Shown here in pieces: positions 9,733-20,705 of a stretch of 64,000 bases of DNA. The notes beneath the pieces are model-generated. The model searched no databases. It worked only from the letters and a program-made list of their open reading frames with translations, and had not been told where the DNA came from. A program made the translations under genes and the position numbers. The number at the start of each line of letters is the position of its first letter. Positions within the stretch are counted from its first letter, which is position 1. Source of the stretch: Hydractinia symbiolongicarpus (taxonomy: Eukaryota; Cnidaria; Hydrozoa; Anthoathecata; Hydractiniidae); the NCBI RefSeq assembly GCF_029227915.1, contig NC_079875.1, forward strand, positions 26,544,001 through 26,608,000, read 5' to 3'.

Positions 9733-11523
9733 ATGGCAGGCGAAGACGTTAAAAATATAATAGAATTGGATGATGACTTTTTTGTGACGGAAGAAATATT
9801 GTCAGATTTTACTGTTTACGAAAGTTGTGAGGTGGAAGTATCGTTTGTGGAAGATCTGTTGGAAGAAGAAAATGAAGTAGATGCTGGATATTTGGGTATT
9901 CCTCAAATAGTATTCGTTGATGAAGAAGATGTGGACATGGTGGTTGATAACAACAGTACCAAAAATGTGAAGTTTGTGTGCAGCAAGTGCAAAAAACAGT
10001 ATTTTAAAGAAGCTTACTACAAGAAACATACTCTGATATGTAAAAAGCCAACAGGTAATGCTTCAGTTTAATAAAGTCATGTTTTCTTTAAAACACCATT
10101 AGCTAGCTAGCTATAATGTTTTGTTTTTTGACTCTGCATGTAGATTTCATAGAAAAGCTATTGTATTATCATCATTTGATATGCTTTTTGTTGTTGTTGT
10201 CTTGTTTTGTTATCACAACTGTGTTCTGATGTCAACTCTGTATTCCAATAATAGATCCAGAAACAACAACAGTGGCAAGAAAAACTCTTGATGACTCAAA
10301 AAATAAATCAACTACAACAATTTCCACAAAACAAGTTAAATCAAAATCGAATCGTAAGTATTCATTCATGAACTCTGAGAACATAAGGAATTTTTTTTTG
10401 CTATATATAGAGCAAAATATTGTGAACTGGTGGTATAAACCTTTTTTTTTGCACCCTTTTAGAATCTTTATCCATCACCGATCATGAGCTGCAGCAAGAA
10501 AAAATGAATTTTGTTCGTGATGCTATGGTTAAAATTTCAAAAGACCCAATCAATAACATTGTTGTGAAAGGATTCAAAACACCTGGAAATCGTGTCAAAG
10601 AATTAGCCAACTCAATTTTGAATGCTGGGAGTGATGTTTTGGACATTATTTCTGAAAATGTAGTGTGTCGCATATTTAAAGAATTGCAAAAATCTAACCT
10701 ACTGACTGGTTCAGGAAAAGAATCTCTTTGGAGAAAAGTGCATGAACTTGCACAAGACGATAAATTCAGACAACATTGGAAACATGTATTACCTAAAGGA
10801 TACTGCATTGACAGTCAAGAATTCTCTATGTTGTTGCAGAAATTTGTTATGGAGTTAATAAAAATACTAGTAGCTCATGAAAACAAAAATCGACATGTCG
10901 AAAAAAGTCTTGACTTGAAACTCACAACTGAGGAACAAACTGTTCTGTATTATGTTTCAGGATACATAATTTTCTCGCTACGTAAAAAATACCAAAGATT
11001 AGCAGATTCGAAAAACAAAGTTGTTGCTGTGGCTGCATTGCAGTTTCTGAACTCATTGAAAGTTTCAGGTGATGATAAACTGCAGGTATATAGTTTTCTG
11101 GATTATACAAGATCTTGGGTGGACCAAGTCAGCAGAGGATACCTGATAAAAGTCAATGATGACATGTTTATTTTTTGCAGAAGAATTGAAAACGTTATTA
11201 GAAAAGTTTTAAATTTGAACATGTTGAAAAAATATAAAGGAGAAGATATACGGGAACTTTTCGAAAATGAACTTATGAAGGACTCTTTAATTGATCAAGC
11301 CTGGGTCATACTTTCACGGTATCTTGGAAATGAGAAGTTATCGAAAATTCTCAAAGCTCAGATCATTAAAAAATGGTGTGACATCAGAGCAAAAGCATAT
11401 GTCACTGCATATATACAAGTAGTTCGACGCAAACTTGCTTCTCTAGCATCGGAGAAAAAAGAGAAGTTGACTGTAGTCTTATCTAAAAAAGGTGAACCAG
11501 CAATGAGAAAAAAACTTAACTAA
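9733..11523 (+). CDS. Transposon accessory gene, C2HC zinc-finger protein (493 aa, 3 exons)
   Basis: Exons are 9733-10054, 10255-10353 and 10463-11523, joined by GT-AG introns with matching phase 1 at both junctions. The start ATG at 9733 has an A-rich context. Residues 1-75 are strongly acidic. A zinc knuckle uses C83, C86, H99 and C103. Residues 108-150 are Lys/Ser/Thr-rich. From ~155 the protein is helical and charged, with VLYYVSGYIIFSLRKKY at ~300-317 and a conserved-looking end (KAYVTAYIQVVRRK, LSKKGEPAMRKKLN). The SGYI phrase resembles the C-terminal helical part of several eukaryotic transposase families, but I see no DDE nuclease. Function is unknown. Sitting inside the transposon suggests a DNA-binding partner or regulator of the transposase. 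Confidence 0.8.
10055..10254 (+). promoter_or_regulatory. Intron 1 of the accessory gene with an internal AATAAA
   Basis: Retaining this 200-bp intron adds only five codons or so (ending ...GNASV) before a TAA, and an AATAAA lies at 10070-10075 directly after that stop. A short product holding just the acidic region and zinc knuckle is therefore possible. This recalls the repressor made by intron retention in Drosophila P elements, but there is no expression evidence here. Confidence 0.35.
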
Positions 11524-12736
11524 TTGTCATAACATTTTTACCTATAACTTGTTTTAATTTCTATATATCTTTTCCATGTATATAACTGTGTTTCTTAGTA
11601 AAATAATCATACCCTTATTATGTTTGTACTATTTTAAGGGTTTTTTTCGGATTGAGTAAGGATTCAATCTCGCTGAAGCTGTTTATTTTAAATCTAAATT
11701 TTTGCCAAGATTTGTGAACTTCACTCTCATTTCTTTTTTTTGTGCTACTTCTTTGTTCAGTTATGCACATTGGCAAGCGTTAAACTGAATAATGCTGCGA
11801 GATCAAAACTCTGCGCGCTTTGCTAGAAATTTAATAGATCATAAAAACGCGGAGAAATGGTCGATGGATAGGCTAATCAAGATGGTATGAAACAACATGC
11901 TTTTTATCAGCTGGAGGGACCCTGAAAAATAAGTTGCGCGTGCATAATTACCGACGCAAATATTCTTACGCGAGAATCGCTACTTAAAGCTGACCGCAAC
12001 CTCGGACCTAGGATTGCCGCATCGGATGCTCTATGCCTGACTGTGGCCTGATGAAATCAACTCACTTTTTGATTATTCCATTTGATTAAATTTTTTGCAA
12101 ACAAGTTTTATATCTCACACGGGTATCGAACTCTCTTTGCAAACAAGTTTTACATCTCACACGGGTATCGGGTATGTTTTATTGTGGTTTGTATACACCC
12201 TTACACCAAGAGGCCTTTGTCACGTTCTTTTTTTAAATCAACATAGTCCCGAATAGCGAATATTAATTTCGACACTCCTTCGCATGAATTCTTGTTGGGA
12301 ATATAATGAAACTTGTCCCCAGGGTTGTTCTACATATCGCGAAGTGAGTATGTAAAAAAGCAAAACAAAACTGTAATATTTATTCACGTATGGCGGATCC
12401 ATTCGAAATGAAGATAAAAGAAATTCCGTAATAGTTGTAATTTCCCGATGACATAAATAAAAATTACATAGCAATAATAAAGTAGCAATCCTAAATTTTT
12501 TTAATCTCAATTATTTTCTAAGATTTGATGTTTTCAAAAAAATGTTTCAAATCAAAGTCAAAATCGTACTCCACTAAAAATATTTGCAAAAGATGTGACT
12601 CAAAAGACAAGGCACTAATAACAAAACAACTTCTATGTTGAAAAAGCGTAATGGAAAAAATGTCTGACATACTCAGAAAAAATATAAATAAAATAGTCAA
12701 ACAATCATGTTTCCAAAAGTATCAATATATAAATAA
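11524..12736. other. Intergenic middle of the P-like transposon
   Basis: This stretch separates the two convergent 3' ends. It holds a 34-base direct repeat (12095-12128 and 12137-12170, TTGCAAACAAGTTTTA ... CACACGGGTATCG, period 42). Minus-strand open frames at 12238-12510 and 12518-12700 show no domain. It probably contains both 3' untranslated regions; a TTTATT (minus-strand AATAAA) occurs near 12379. Confidence 0.5.
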
Positions 12737-15700
12737 CTATCTCTTTCTTTTCTGTGGAAGTTTCCTCATATCATTTACGTCTAGGTGAATCTGATTTTGA
12801 TTACCACGTCGAGTGTTTCCACGTAGATCTCTGATCAACTCAGATTTCATAACAAGCAAAGAAAGTTCTTGTTGGCCAAATTGATAAAGTGTTGGGTTGT
12901 CACATGTACCACCACTTCGTCTTTGACGAGCGAAATGTTCCTCCAATGGATCTTGTGAGAATTTCTCGCTCAAAATCATCTTGACATTTGGACTCTGGAG
13001 AAGTAATTTGGTCAGTTCCACGAATGATTTCACTATGGACAAAGATAAAAAAAATATACATTTATAGAACAACACCGTTTGTCCATGAAACATTGCCTGG
13101 AACCACAATTGCAGAAAAATGTAGATTTTTTACCTGTTATTTTCCAACCATTTATCGTCTGTTTGCTCAATAACAATTTATTTTTTTCATCTTGGGATAA
13201 ATTAGGTGTGTCATTGGCTTGTTCTTCCCACCTTCCCAGGTAATGTTCGAGGAATTCTTTCTCTAAAAACTGAATTTTACATGTTGATGTGAAAAAAATG
13301 AAAAATGAAAATGGAAATATTTGCACACCCTTTTACATGGAGATCAAGTTCTTTAGGACTGGTTTACAAATATGCAAAATGAACTTGAGCTTTTTGAGGG
13401 AAAAATGTTGTGTTTCTGAATTCCGTTACAAAATAATTGAATGTATTTCGAATGATACTACTAACCTCAAAACGCCAATCGTTAACATCTCTATATGCTG
13501 CAAGAGCTATTTTTCCGCCACGATCTTGATTAATTGAAGATACATTCAAGCAATCAAAAACTTGGTCAAACATACGCACAAACTTTATTGTACTTTTCGT
13601 ATAATGCAGCCCCTGAACCTCAAGTGCATCAGCAGTTGTTTTACTCAAAACCTAAATGCAAAATCATAATTTACATGAGCAATGATAAACACATTATCAG
13701 AAGTATGTCATTATTTGCAACTCCCACAAAATAATCAAACTGTGAATCCACTATCACTCAGAAAACACTAATACAAACAAGCAGACAAATAAATAATAAA
13801 AAAAGAAAAGAAAAATATCTCACTTGGGTAGCCAACTTAACTTGCATCCTCAACCTTGGAGTTAACTTTATGTGATCCTCTTTTAGTTTATAAAGTTTCC
13901 TTAATCCAGGTGCTGCTCCATGTAAATTCAGATCCCATTCATAAACATTGACAAGATGGTTCCAGCTGATATCCATGTGATCGAGCTAATAAATAGAAAA
14001 TTGATATATGTATACAGATATACTTTAAAATTGAAACAAACAAACAAAAAACACTTACAAAAAGATTGCGTGTATTATTGTTTCCATGAGAGTTCTCGAA
14101 ACAGTTTCTCGTTGTTTTAATGAGATGAGGGACATCGGATATAAAAAAGATCTTTCTGTCCAATGATAATAAGTTGTTGGTCCAATATGTGTTACCAATA
14201 TCAGGTGTCACCATAATTTTGTAAAACTTCCTATTGGGAGAAGCACCATCTGAAATAAATGCTCGAACATAAAAACCAATTGCCTCCAATACATATGTCG
14301 CCTCCCATACACATGGATAGAGCTGATCAGAGGTAAATCCCAATGATGCGAAATATCCAAAAGGATACACCAGAGATGAAACAATTCCTCGAACCATAAA
14401 CACTATCACATAGGAAGCAAAGTGACGATCATTCTCTGATGATCCCTCAGCACGTTTTTGAAATTCAACTAACTCATCGTTAATATCCCCCATATCAGTG
14501 AAACCAACCAATTGTCCAGTTGACTGTCTGAACACCAAGTCAGCTTTTATTTTCATCTCATCATAAATAAGCGAAACGTTTTTTTGGTGATCATCCAGAG
14601 TTGCAATTTTACTATCCACTATTAATCTTTCAATGACATCTGGATTGAATCCACACATTGGATCAGTGAAGTTTATGTATTTTTTAAGTGTGTCAATATG
14701 TGGGAGTTTTAAAAAATTCAAATTCGGATTTCGCAAATGTTTATATGCTGCTGGTGAATGGTGGTATAAACTGAGGCACCACCTAATAATTAGTGGGTGC
14801 CATCTCATGCCATTAGGTGAACTTTTGGAAGCCATTTCTTTTTGTTGCTCCCATAACAACCACTGGGGACTGCCTTCGGGTATTTCAGGACATGTTTCCT
14901 CATTGCAAACAATATTTTTTATAAATTCGTGTTGCTCATCATCAACATGGATGCATTCTTTCTCAGTAATTTTTCTTACCCAAGATGATAATTGGGCAAC
15001 TTTCTTTATTGCTCTCTGTTTTTCTCCCTGAGTATTGCGATATCTTTCCTCTAGTTCTTCTCTGGAAAGATATCGAATGTTTGTATGTGAGGAATCAAGC
15101 ACAGAATCATCACTTTTCCGTCTACTTCTAACTTTTTTAACTGTTGGTTTAAAAGAATTGCACATACTACATACAGATGAAGGTTTTTCAGCTAAAAAAT
15201 GACAGTTGGTATGGCGTATTGTTTTAAAATTGTCTTCATCAAATCTGACCATTTTATCGTCTTCAACAAAAGCTACTGGAAATGTTCCACTCTGATTCAT
15301 GAATGGCTGTTCGAAATTACATCTCGACTTGATTACATCTTCATAACCTTGTAACCCCGTGCAAACACTGACTGACTTCCAGAATGACGAGAAAGTTGAA
15401 ATATCATCATTTTTCAAAACACATGGCAGAGTTTTTGTTAGTTGTATTGTTTCTTTCTCCATAGGTTTCCCATATATGGAGAAATCCCAACCATTGCTGT
15501 TGTCTATACGTATTGTAAGCAAATGGTTTAATTCTTTTTCATTTTGACAAAGGGTATAGACACGTTTATAGTTATCCGATTTATCACATATACTAAAACC
15601 AACTTTCTTCATACTCACATCTAATTCCAGTATTTTTAAGCTGTCTTTTCTGTTTACAGCATAATTCATGCACACACAATTTTCATCCACATGAGGGTAA

Positions 15701-15948
15701 AATGATGCAGCAGTACCAATTATTTTTTTTGACGTTTTCATCTCATCTAATTTTCTTCTACATCCATTACAAGTAAATTTAGGAAATACACAAGGATCTT
15801 CTTGTTCACAATTTATTCCATATATAGATTGAAACACTTCACTGTAAATATCACAAGATTTAAAATTAACGTAATGTTTACTTTTCACAATTTTCTTCCC
15901 ACACAATCTACATAGCTTTTGAATATACTCTGAATGTGAAGCAGACAT
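12737..15948 (-). CDS. P-element-like transposase with ZAD-like zinc finger (889 aa, 5 exons)
   Basis: Exons in order are 15948-14059, 13985-13824, 13651-13466, 13269-13134 and 13032-12737. All introns are GT-AG and the phases agree. The ATG at 15948 is chosen because the 41 codons before it look untranslated. Residues 13-63 form a treble-clef candidate (C13, C16, C60, C63; CRLC ... FPKFTCNGC) like ZAD rather than THAP. Residues ~290-335 are a coiled coil. The RNase-H core has SLIYDEM (D463), FISDGASPN (D567) and SDVPHLIKTTRN (~604). A helical insertion with KLTPRLRMQVKLATQVLS follows. The end has FSQDPLEEHFARQRRSGG (E822/E823), where P transposase keeps its catalytic Glu. It probably cuts and pastes this element in the nucleus. 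Confidence 0.9.
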
Positions 15949-16671
15949 GTTGACACAGCAAAATTCAAATATGAATACTTTATTTTTCAAAAAAACTTCA
16001 TAAAAAACCCACAAAGGTGTCAAGGGAATTAAAAAAAAATGTGAACCACTTGCCAGCTGGTTATGTAACACCTAATAAAAAAACAATTATAAACTCAATT
16101 CAATATATATTCAAAACATACAGCTGGTGTGAGAGAAAGAAAGAATATACATAAACAGAAAATCTACTCCCACTGGGGAAAAAAGAAAAAAAGTTGCTTA
16201 AAACTTTTACCTAAATATACATAATTAGAACTAATAATTATTTTCTTTTGTTCCATGACAATGGAAAACATCACCGAGTGCTGCGACGTGCTGCGACACC
16301 CTACCGAGAATTCGTCTACTTCGAGAGTAAAAAAAACAATTTTATAAATAACCCCTCCTGACGAGACCTGCACAAAAACGTTAATCAACCCTTTAACTAA
16401 CATTTTCCCAGGAGGGGACATACGAAATAGTTTATAAGTTGTAAAACTTTACGATCTCCCAAGGCAGCTTTTCGCACTTTGAAGGCACTTTACTCCTTCC
16501 GCGTCCTTATGGAAGTGGAAAAACAAACTTCACCCTCATTGAATCTTGTAGTTTAACTAAACTACATGTTTTCCTGCTCTTCCGCATTGCTGTAAGTGTG
16601 ATTTTTAAGATTTATCTTTTCTCGTTAAAACACTCGTTTCAGAGTCGGTAGGTAAATATTGAGCCAAATCA
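15949..16671 (-). promoter_or_regulatory. Transposase 5' region inside the transposon
   Basis: This is the presumed promoter and leader of the minus-strand transposase gene. A minus-strand open frame at 16164-16421 (starting MSPPGKMLVKG) has no domain and is probably leader sequence. I cannot place the transcription start. Confidence 0.4.
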
Positions 16672-16682
16672 GAGACACGGAT
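16672..16682 (-). repeat. Right subterminal inverted repeat
   Basis: GAGACACGGAT is the exact inverse of 9520-9530. Next to it, GGGGCGCCG and GGGACGCCG (about 16692-16740) form a pair of GC-rich direct repeats present only at this end. Confidence 0.7.
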
Positions 16683-16741
16683 CAGTTCAAAGGGGCGCCG
16701 AAACAATAAAAAATTGAATAGAAAATTTAAAGGGACGCCGC

Positions 16742-16773
16742 GAGTTCTCTCTCCTTCTTTTTAAACCTCCTTG
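16742..16773 (-). repeat. Right terminal inverted repeat, 32 bp
   Basis: It ends TTTTTAAACCTCCTTG and is the perfect inverse of 9469-9500. The GACAAAA duplication follows directly at 16774-16780. Confidence 0.95.
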
Positions 16774-16780
16774 GACAAAA
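16774..16780 (+). repeat. Target-site duplication, right (GACAAAA)
   Basis: Exact second copy of 9462-9468. Confidence 0.85.
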
Positions 16781-17221
16781 ATATTTTGTGTATTAAGATT
16801 GAGTGAATCTATTTTCTTTTAAACAAACGAATTATCATAATTTGGAATAGCTTCCTTGCAGATACTTGTCAGGCTTTAACTTCTTTTAAATAATTAGTAC
16901 TTTAATGTTAGAAACTAATGTATTTGACGGAATGTTTCTATTCAGAAAATCAGAGTTTGCTTGACACAACATAGACAGTAAGGGAGCAAAATATTCAACA
17001 GCAACAACAAACAAGAAACCACAGGGATTTGCAAAGTTTCACAGCTACAGATTTACCTCATTTACAGTTTTAAGATTTTTTGGTAACGCACAAAGCTTAG
17101 AATTTTCTTTTTTACACAACAGCATAAAAAACAAAAAAAAAAAACAAAAAAAAAACACACAAAGCATATGTCTCTCTTTTATGTGATAAAGATCCTAAAA
17201 ACGAGTTAATACAGGCAATTG
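16781..17221. other. Unassigned sequence
   Basis: No gene is seen. An A-rich run interrupted by single C bases lies at about 17127-17160. Confidence 0.4.
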
Positions 17222-17415
17222 CGAGAAGCTAAGTTACATCGAATTCCATCGCAAAACACATGTCCGTCGAATTCCATTGAAAAACAAATGTTTGTCGACT
17301 CCATCGCGAAACACACATTCATCGTTTCCATCGCGAAACACACGTTCATCGTTTCCATCGCAAAGCACACGTTCGTCGTTTCCATCGCAAAGCAAATGTT
17401 CGTCGTTTATTTGAT
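17222..17415 (+). repeat. 27-bp minisatellite, about 7 copies
   Basis: Units such as TCGTTTCCATCGC(A/G)AA(G/A)CACACG repeat every 27 bases. Because 27 is a multiple of three, both strands are open and give nine-residue repeats (IAKHTFIVS on plus, DGNDERVFR on minus). I read this as simple tandem DNA, not as a gene. Confidence 0.8.
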
Positions 17416-17454
17416 TAATTTGTATTATTTTAATGATTGACAAATAAATGGCCT

Positions 17455-18755
17455 GCCTTTATTTTATTTATTTTATTTATTTATCATCAATATTTACCCA
17501 GGATATACATTTCAGAATAAATTTCTGCTTTTCAAATGTGTCCTGCTAAAATTAAAATCAAATACTCTACATTATATACAATTAAATATAAAATCGTCGA
17601 TGTTCTAAAATCCAATTAAATGAAAAGGAATAGGCAAAACAGAAAGAAAAACGCTAAACACATAGATGAAATGGTGAAAATACACTAAAGATAAGATTAT
17701 AGGTGTCCATGAGTTAAGCGCTCAAATGGGAGATAATTGGTATAAATGGGTGAGGCAACAAAGCTAGTATAATATATGAAATATTGAAAATGCTATACTA
17801 ATAAACGAAAAATGAAACATGCCATATCACAAATGCTTCCTTCTGCTAAATGTCGAATGAATAATCGGCAAAAAACATTTTAGTTCAAAACCGCGTATGT
17901 CATAATTTTGCAGTATCTAAAAACATCAAGTAGAAAGGGTGAGAAACAGAGGTGAAAACATATAAATAAGGAAGACTAGACAAGGTTAAAGAGCTTCATA
18001 TTGTGTTAGGGTCCAAAGTCCAAATAAAGTGTGTAAGTAGGCCAAACGATTAAAAAATATGGTTATCCAATTTATTTTTAAATTTCATATAACTAGGCTC
18101 CCTTCGTATATCTATTGGTAAAGAATTATATATACTGGCACCCATATAGTAAAAACCATTTCTTGCCATATCCAAACGTACTGCTGGTAACTTTAGCGAA
18201 TAAGAATTGTTTCGAGTCAGTCTTTAAAGGTTTAGCAGCTGAAAGTGGTTCCAATAATTTGAGCATGTTTTACGATCAATACATTTTCTGACAGCATTAC
18301 AAGCATTTCGTTGAATTTTGTCGTAAATGGGTTTTAAACTGTTGTTGTTAGTTACTACTCTGGCACGTCTATCCAAGGACTGCAGTTTGTTCAACTGGGT
18401 GTTATTCAGGTTCAAATTGATGATACTATTGAATGTAATGATTGGAGTTATCATTGTTTCGTAAATCTTTTTAGCAGTTGTATCGTCAACTTCGGATCGT
18501 AGTCTCGTCAGTAAACGGAGTCTTCCAGATGCTTTTTTGTATGTAGAGTCGAAGTTGTTATTTAGAGACAACTTTGGTTTAATAATTGATCCCAAATACT
18601 TGTAGCTTTTCGTCTCATTAATCTCCACAAAATTACATGACAATGATATTTTTCCTTCAGCACTTTTCAACATTTTACTCGTCCCGAATATCATCCATTC
18701 TGTTTTCCCTTTGTTTAAATTAATAACAAGATCATTTTCTCGTAGCCTGCCAAAT
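17455..18755 (-). mobile_element. LINE 3' end, 5'-truncated
   Basis: On the minus strand a reverse-transcriptase C-terminal coding region is followed by about 570 bases of 3' untranslated sequence ending in TAAATAAATAAAATAAATAA at 17482-17455. Such an AT-rich microsatellite tail marks the 3' end of CR1/L2/Jockey-type LINEs. The upstream boundary near 18755 is where similarity to the polymerase ends. Confidence 0.75.
18050..18755 (-). pseudogene. LINE reverse transcriptase, C-terminal fragment
   Basis: The frame reads NLNKGKTEWMIFGT, then SYKYLGSIIKPKLSLN, then YETMITPIITFNS, RRARVV and CIDRKTC, which is the thumb/connection region after the polymerase active site. A single TAA at 18224-18226 interrupts it. 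The same frame then continues with TRNNSYSLKLPAVRLDMARN and IYNSLPIDIRREPS to a TAA at 18050. The catalytic part of the polymerase is missing. It is one of the usual dead 5'-truncated copies. Confidence 0.8.
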
Positions 18756-18934
18756 TACAGTTGAAATTTCTAACAAGAATCCTGAAACACTTATTCAGTC
18801 ATTCACCGTACTCAAACCTGTGATTTTGCATAATTCACTTTCTTTTTAATGCTTTACTTAATCTTTTAAATAATAAAACTTTCCCTGTTGCCAGTTAACT
18901 ATGTAGTCTTATATTATATTATAGTGACTTGCTT
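18756..18934. other. Unassigned sequence
   Basis: Nothing is supported here. Confidence 0.3.
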
Positions 18935-19830
18935 TCATATAAGGTACCGATTTTCATGTGCTGTCCCGTGACATGGGTAACTCTCCAGTCCATTTGTTTT
19001 TACATGAAATAGGTCAGTCACCTCTATCTTCTCGGTTTTAGTGGCATAGCAAGCATCCACACGTTTTGTTTTCCACAACATACATAAATATCCAGATTTT
19101 ACAGATTTTTCCATTGAACAGAACGTATCCAATCTTTTCATTTAACAGGGTTTCCGATTACATAGATTTATAGCCAGATTTCACAGGATTTCCATGACAT
19201 AGATTAATATCCCAACGATAAAAAATTTCCCATGGCATAGAATAATATACAGATTTAACAGATTTCCCATGACATAGAGTAATATCCCGACTTTGACAGG
19301 TATTCCAGAGAATAATATCCAGACGGTGAAGGATTTCCCACATCGTAGATAAGATCCAAATTGAACGTGGTTTTGCATGACATAGATTAATATCCACACC
19401 TTGATAGGTTTTGCATGACACAGATTGATATCCAAATTTAACAGATTTCCAAGACATTGCATGTCATGCATTTGCATGACATAGATTAATATCCAGACTT
19501 TAACAGGTTCTGCATGACATAGATTAATATCCAGACTTTAACAGATATTTCCATGACATAGATCAATATCCAGACTGTAACAGGTTTTGCATGACATAGA
19601 TTAATATCCAGACTTTAACAGGTTCTGCATGACACAGATTGATATCCAAATTTAACAGATTTCCATGACATAGGTTAATATCCAGACTTTAACAGGTTTC
19701 TTCAGAACATAGGAAAATATGCAGAAATTGACAGGTTTTCCTAGAGATTATTATCCAGGTGTTAAAGAATTTCCCACGACGTATAGATTAAAATCTAGAC
19801 TTTAACAGGTTTTCCACCACACAATTAAAA
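18935..19830. repeat. 38-bp degenerate minisatellite, roughly 22 copies
   Basis: The unit is close to CATGACATAGATTAATATCC plus AGACTTTAACAGGTTTTG. Copies are cleanest at 19490-19690 and more diverged toward both edges. Minus-strand open frames at 19158-19477 are by-products of the repeat. Confidence 0.85.
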
Positions 19831-20426
19831 CTGGCACTGGCAAAAGTCTCACAAAATAATTTTTCACTTATATGTATATGGTTACTAATAGGCAACACCA
19901 AATACAACATAGGTGAGGCCATTTAAAACTGTGCCTGCAAGGCGTGGAAGTAAAGTGTGCACACAGTCAGGAAGAACGAGGATCAACTGGCGATATAATA
20001 AAAAGGTGTTCTGTAGTTGCACCTTCTTGCCCCCACCAAATAGGCTTTCATCTAACTTTACTGTAGAAAAAACAAAACAAATCCATGACCTGTACCAGAA
20101 TAGACGATCTTTATTGCACATTATGCCTGACAAATTAAATAGGTTTTATTAGTCTACGCTACACGCTCTTTACACAAACAAAAATTCCTTCCTATATGTT
20201 TAATATTATTTAGGAACAGTGTACTAAGGTTTTGTATATTTTTTGAATTAGTTCAGCCCGACATACTGTACGGACGCATGTTTTCTATGATTCAGGCATG
20301 GTTCCTACAAAGCCAAATTTAAGGAATTTGAGGCATTTGAATGATTTTACTAAGTATAAGTTCATATTTCACTAAACGTAGTTGAAAAAACGTATAAAAA
20401 TTCGAAATAATTATTCAATACTAATA
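19831..20426. other. Unassigned sequence
   Basis: Overlapping short frames (82 codons on minus at 19885-20133, 79 codons on plus at 19913-20152) are present. The minus frame (LYRQLILVLPDCVHTLLPRL) looks somewhat protein-like, but I recognise nothing and see no splice context that decides the matter. Confidence 0.3.
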
Positions 20427-20705
20427 ATGAAGAAAAAATGGACGAATAAACCTCCTTATGAAGTCTCAAGGAGTAAAATTGCAGCTATCCAAACTCTAGA
20501 AGATGAAACTATAGATTTAATATTGGATGACAATGAGGTCGTAAAGACTTATGATAAAGAGAAACTTTTTGTAATTAGGAGTAACAACGGCTTAACACTA
20601 CATGCCAAGAAAAAAAAAATTACGAATTGGAAGTACAGGAATTTAACAGGGCTGTCAAATGTCGTGAACGACGTCTGTTCTAAGACGATTTTACAACAAT
20701 GTTGA
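20427..20705 (+). CDS. Unidentified small basic ORF (92 aa)
   Basis: The ATG at 20427 opens a lysine-rich frame containing PPYEVSRSKIAAIQTLEDET and DDNEVVKTYDKEKLFVI. The mix of residues looks more like coding than chance, but I do not recognise the family. It could be a fragment of an element gene or an exon. No neighbour supports either reading. Confidence 0.3.
   Translation: MKKKWTNKPPYEVSRSKIAAIQTLEDETIDLILDDNEVVKTYDKEKLFVIRSNNGLTLHAKKKKITNWKYRNLTGLSNVVNDVCSKTILQQC

Larger units (their letters stand above)
9469..16773. mobile_element. P-superfamily DNA transposon with two convergent genes, apparently complete
   Basis: The 7305-bp unit is bounded by perfect 32-bp inverted repeats and an exact 7-bp target duplication. 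Its ends are CA...TG. Inside lie a plus-strand gene (9733-11523) and a minus-strand transposase gene (12737-15948) whose 3' ends face each other, leaving about 1.2 kb between them. An 11-bp second inverted repeat lies inside each end. The transposase has P-element/THAP9-type catalytic motifs. No frameshift or stop is seen in either spliced model and the ends are unmutated, so the insertion looks young and may be active. Canonical P elements carry one gene; the second gene here is the unusual part. Confidence 0.9.

Noticed and set aside
14633-15031. Plus-strand ORF of 132 codons
   Set aside because: It is antisense to the transposase exon, which has recognisable motifs and matching splice sites.
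9469-16773. RAG-like (ProtoRAG/Transib) transposon, suggested by two convergent genes and an N-terminal CRLC finger
   Set aside because: The ends start CAAGGAGG rather than CAC-type signals, the duplication is 7 bp rather than 5 bp, and the catalytic wording (SDVPHLIK, SQDPLEEHF) is P-element/THAP9-like.
17219-17443. Repeat proteins on both strands
   Set aside because: They come from the 27-bp minisatellite; no start context or domain.
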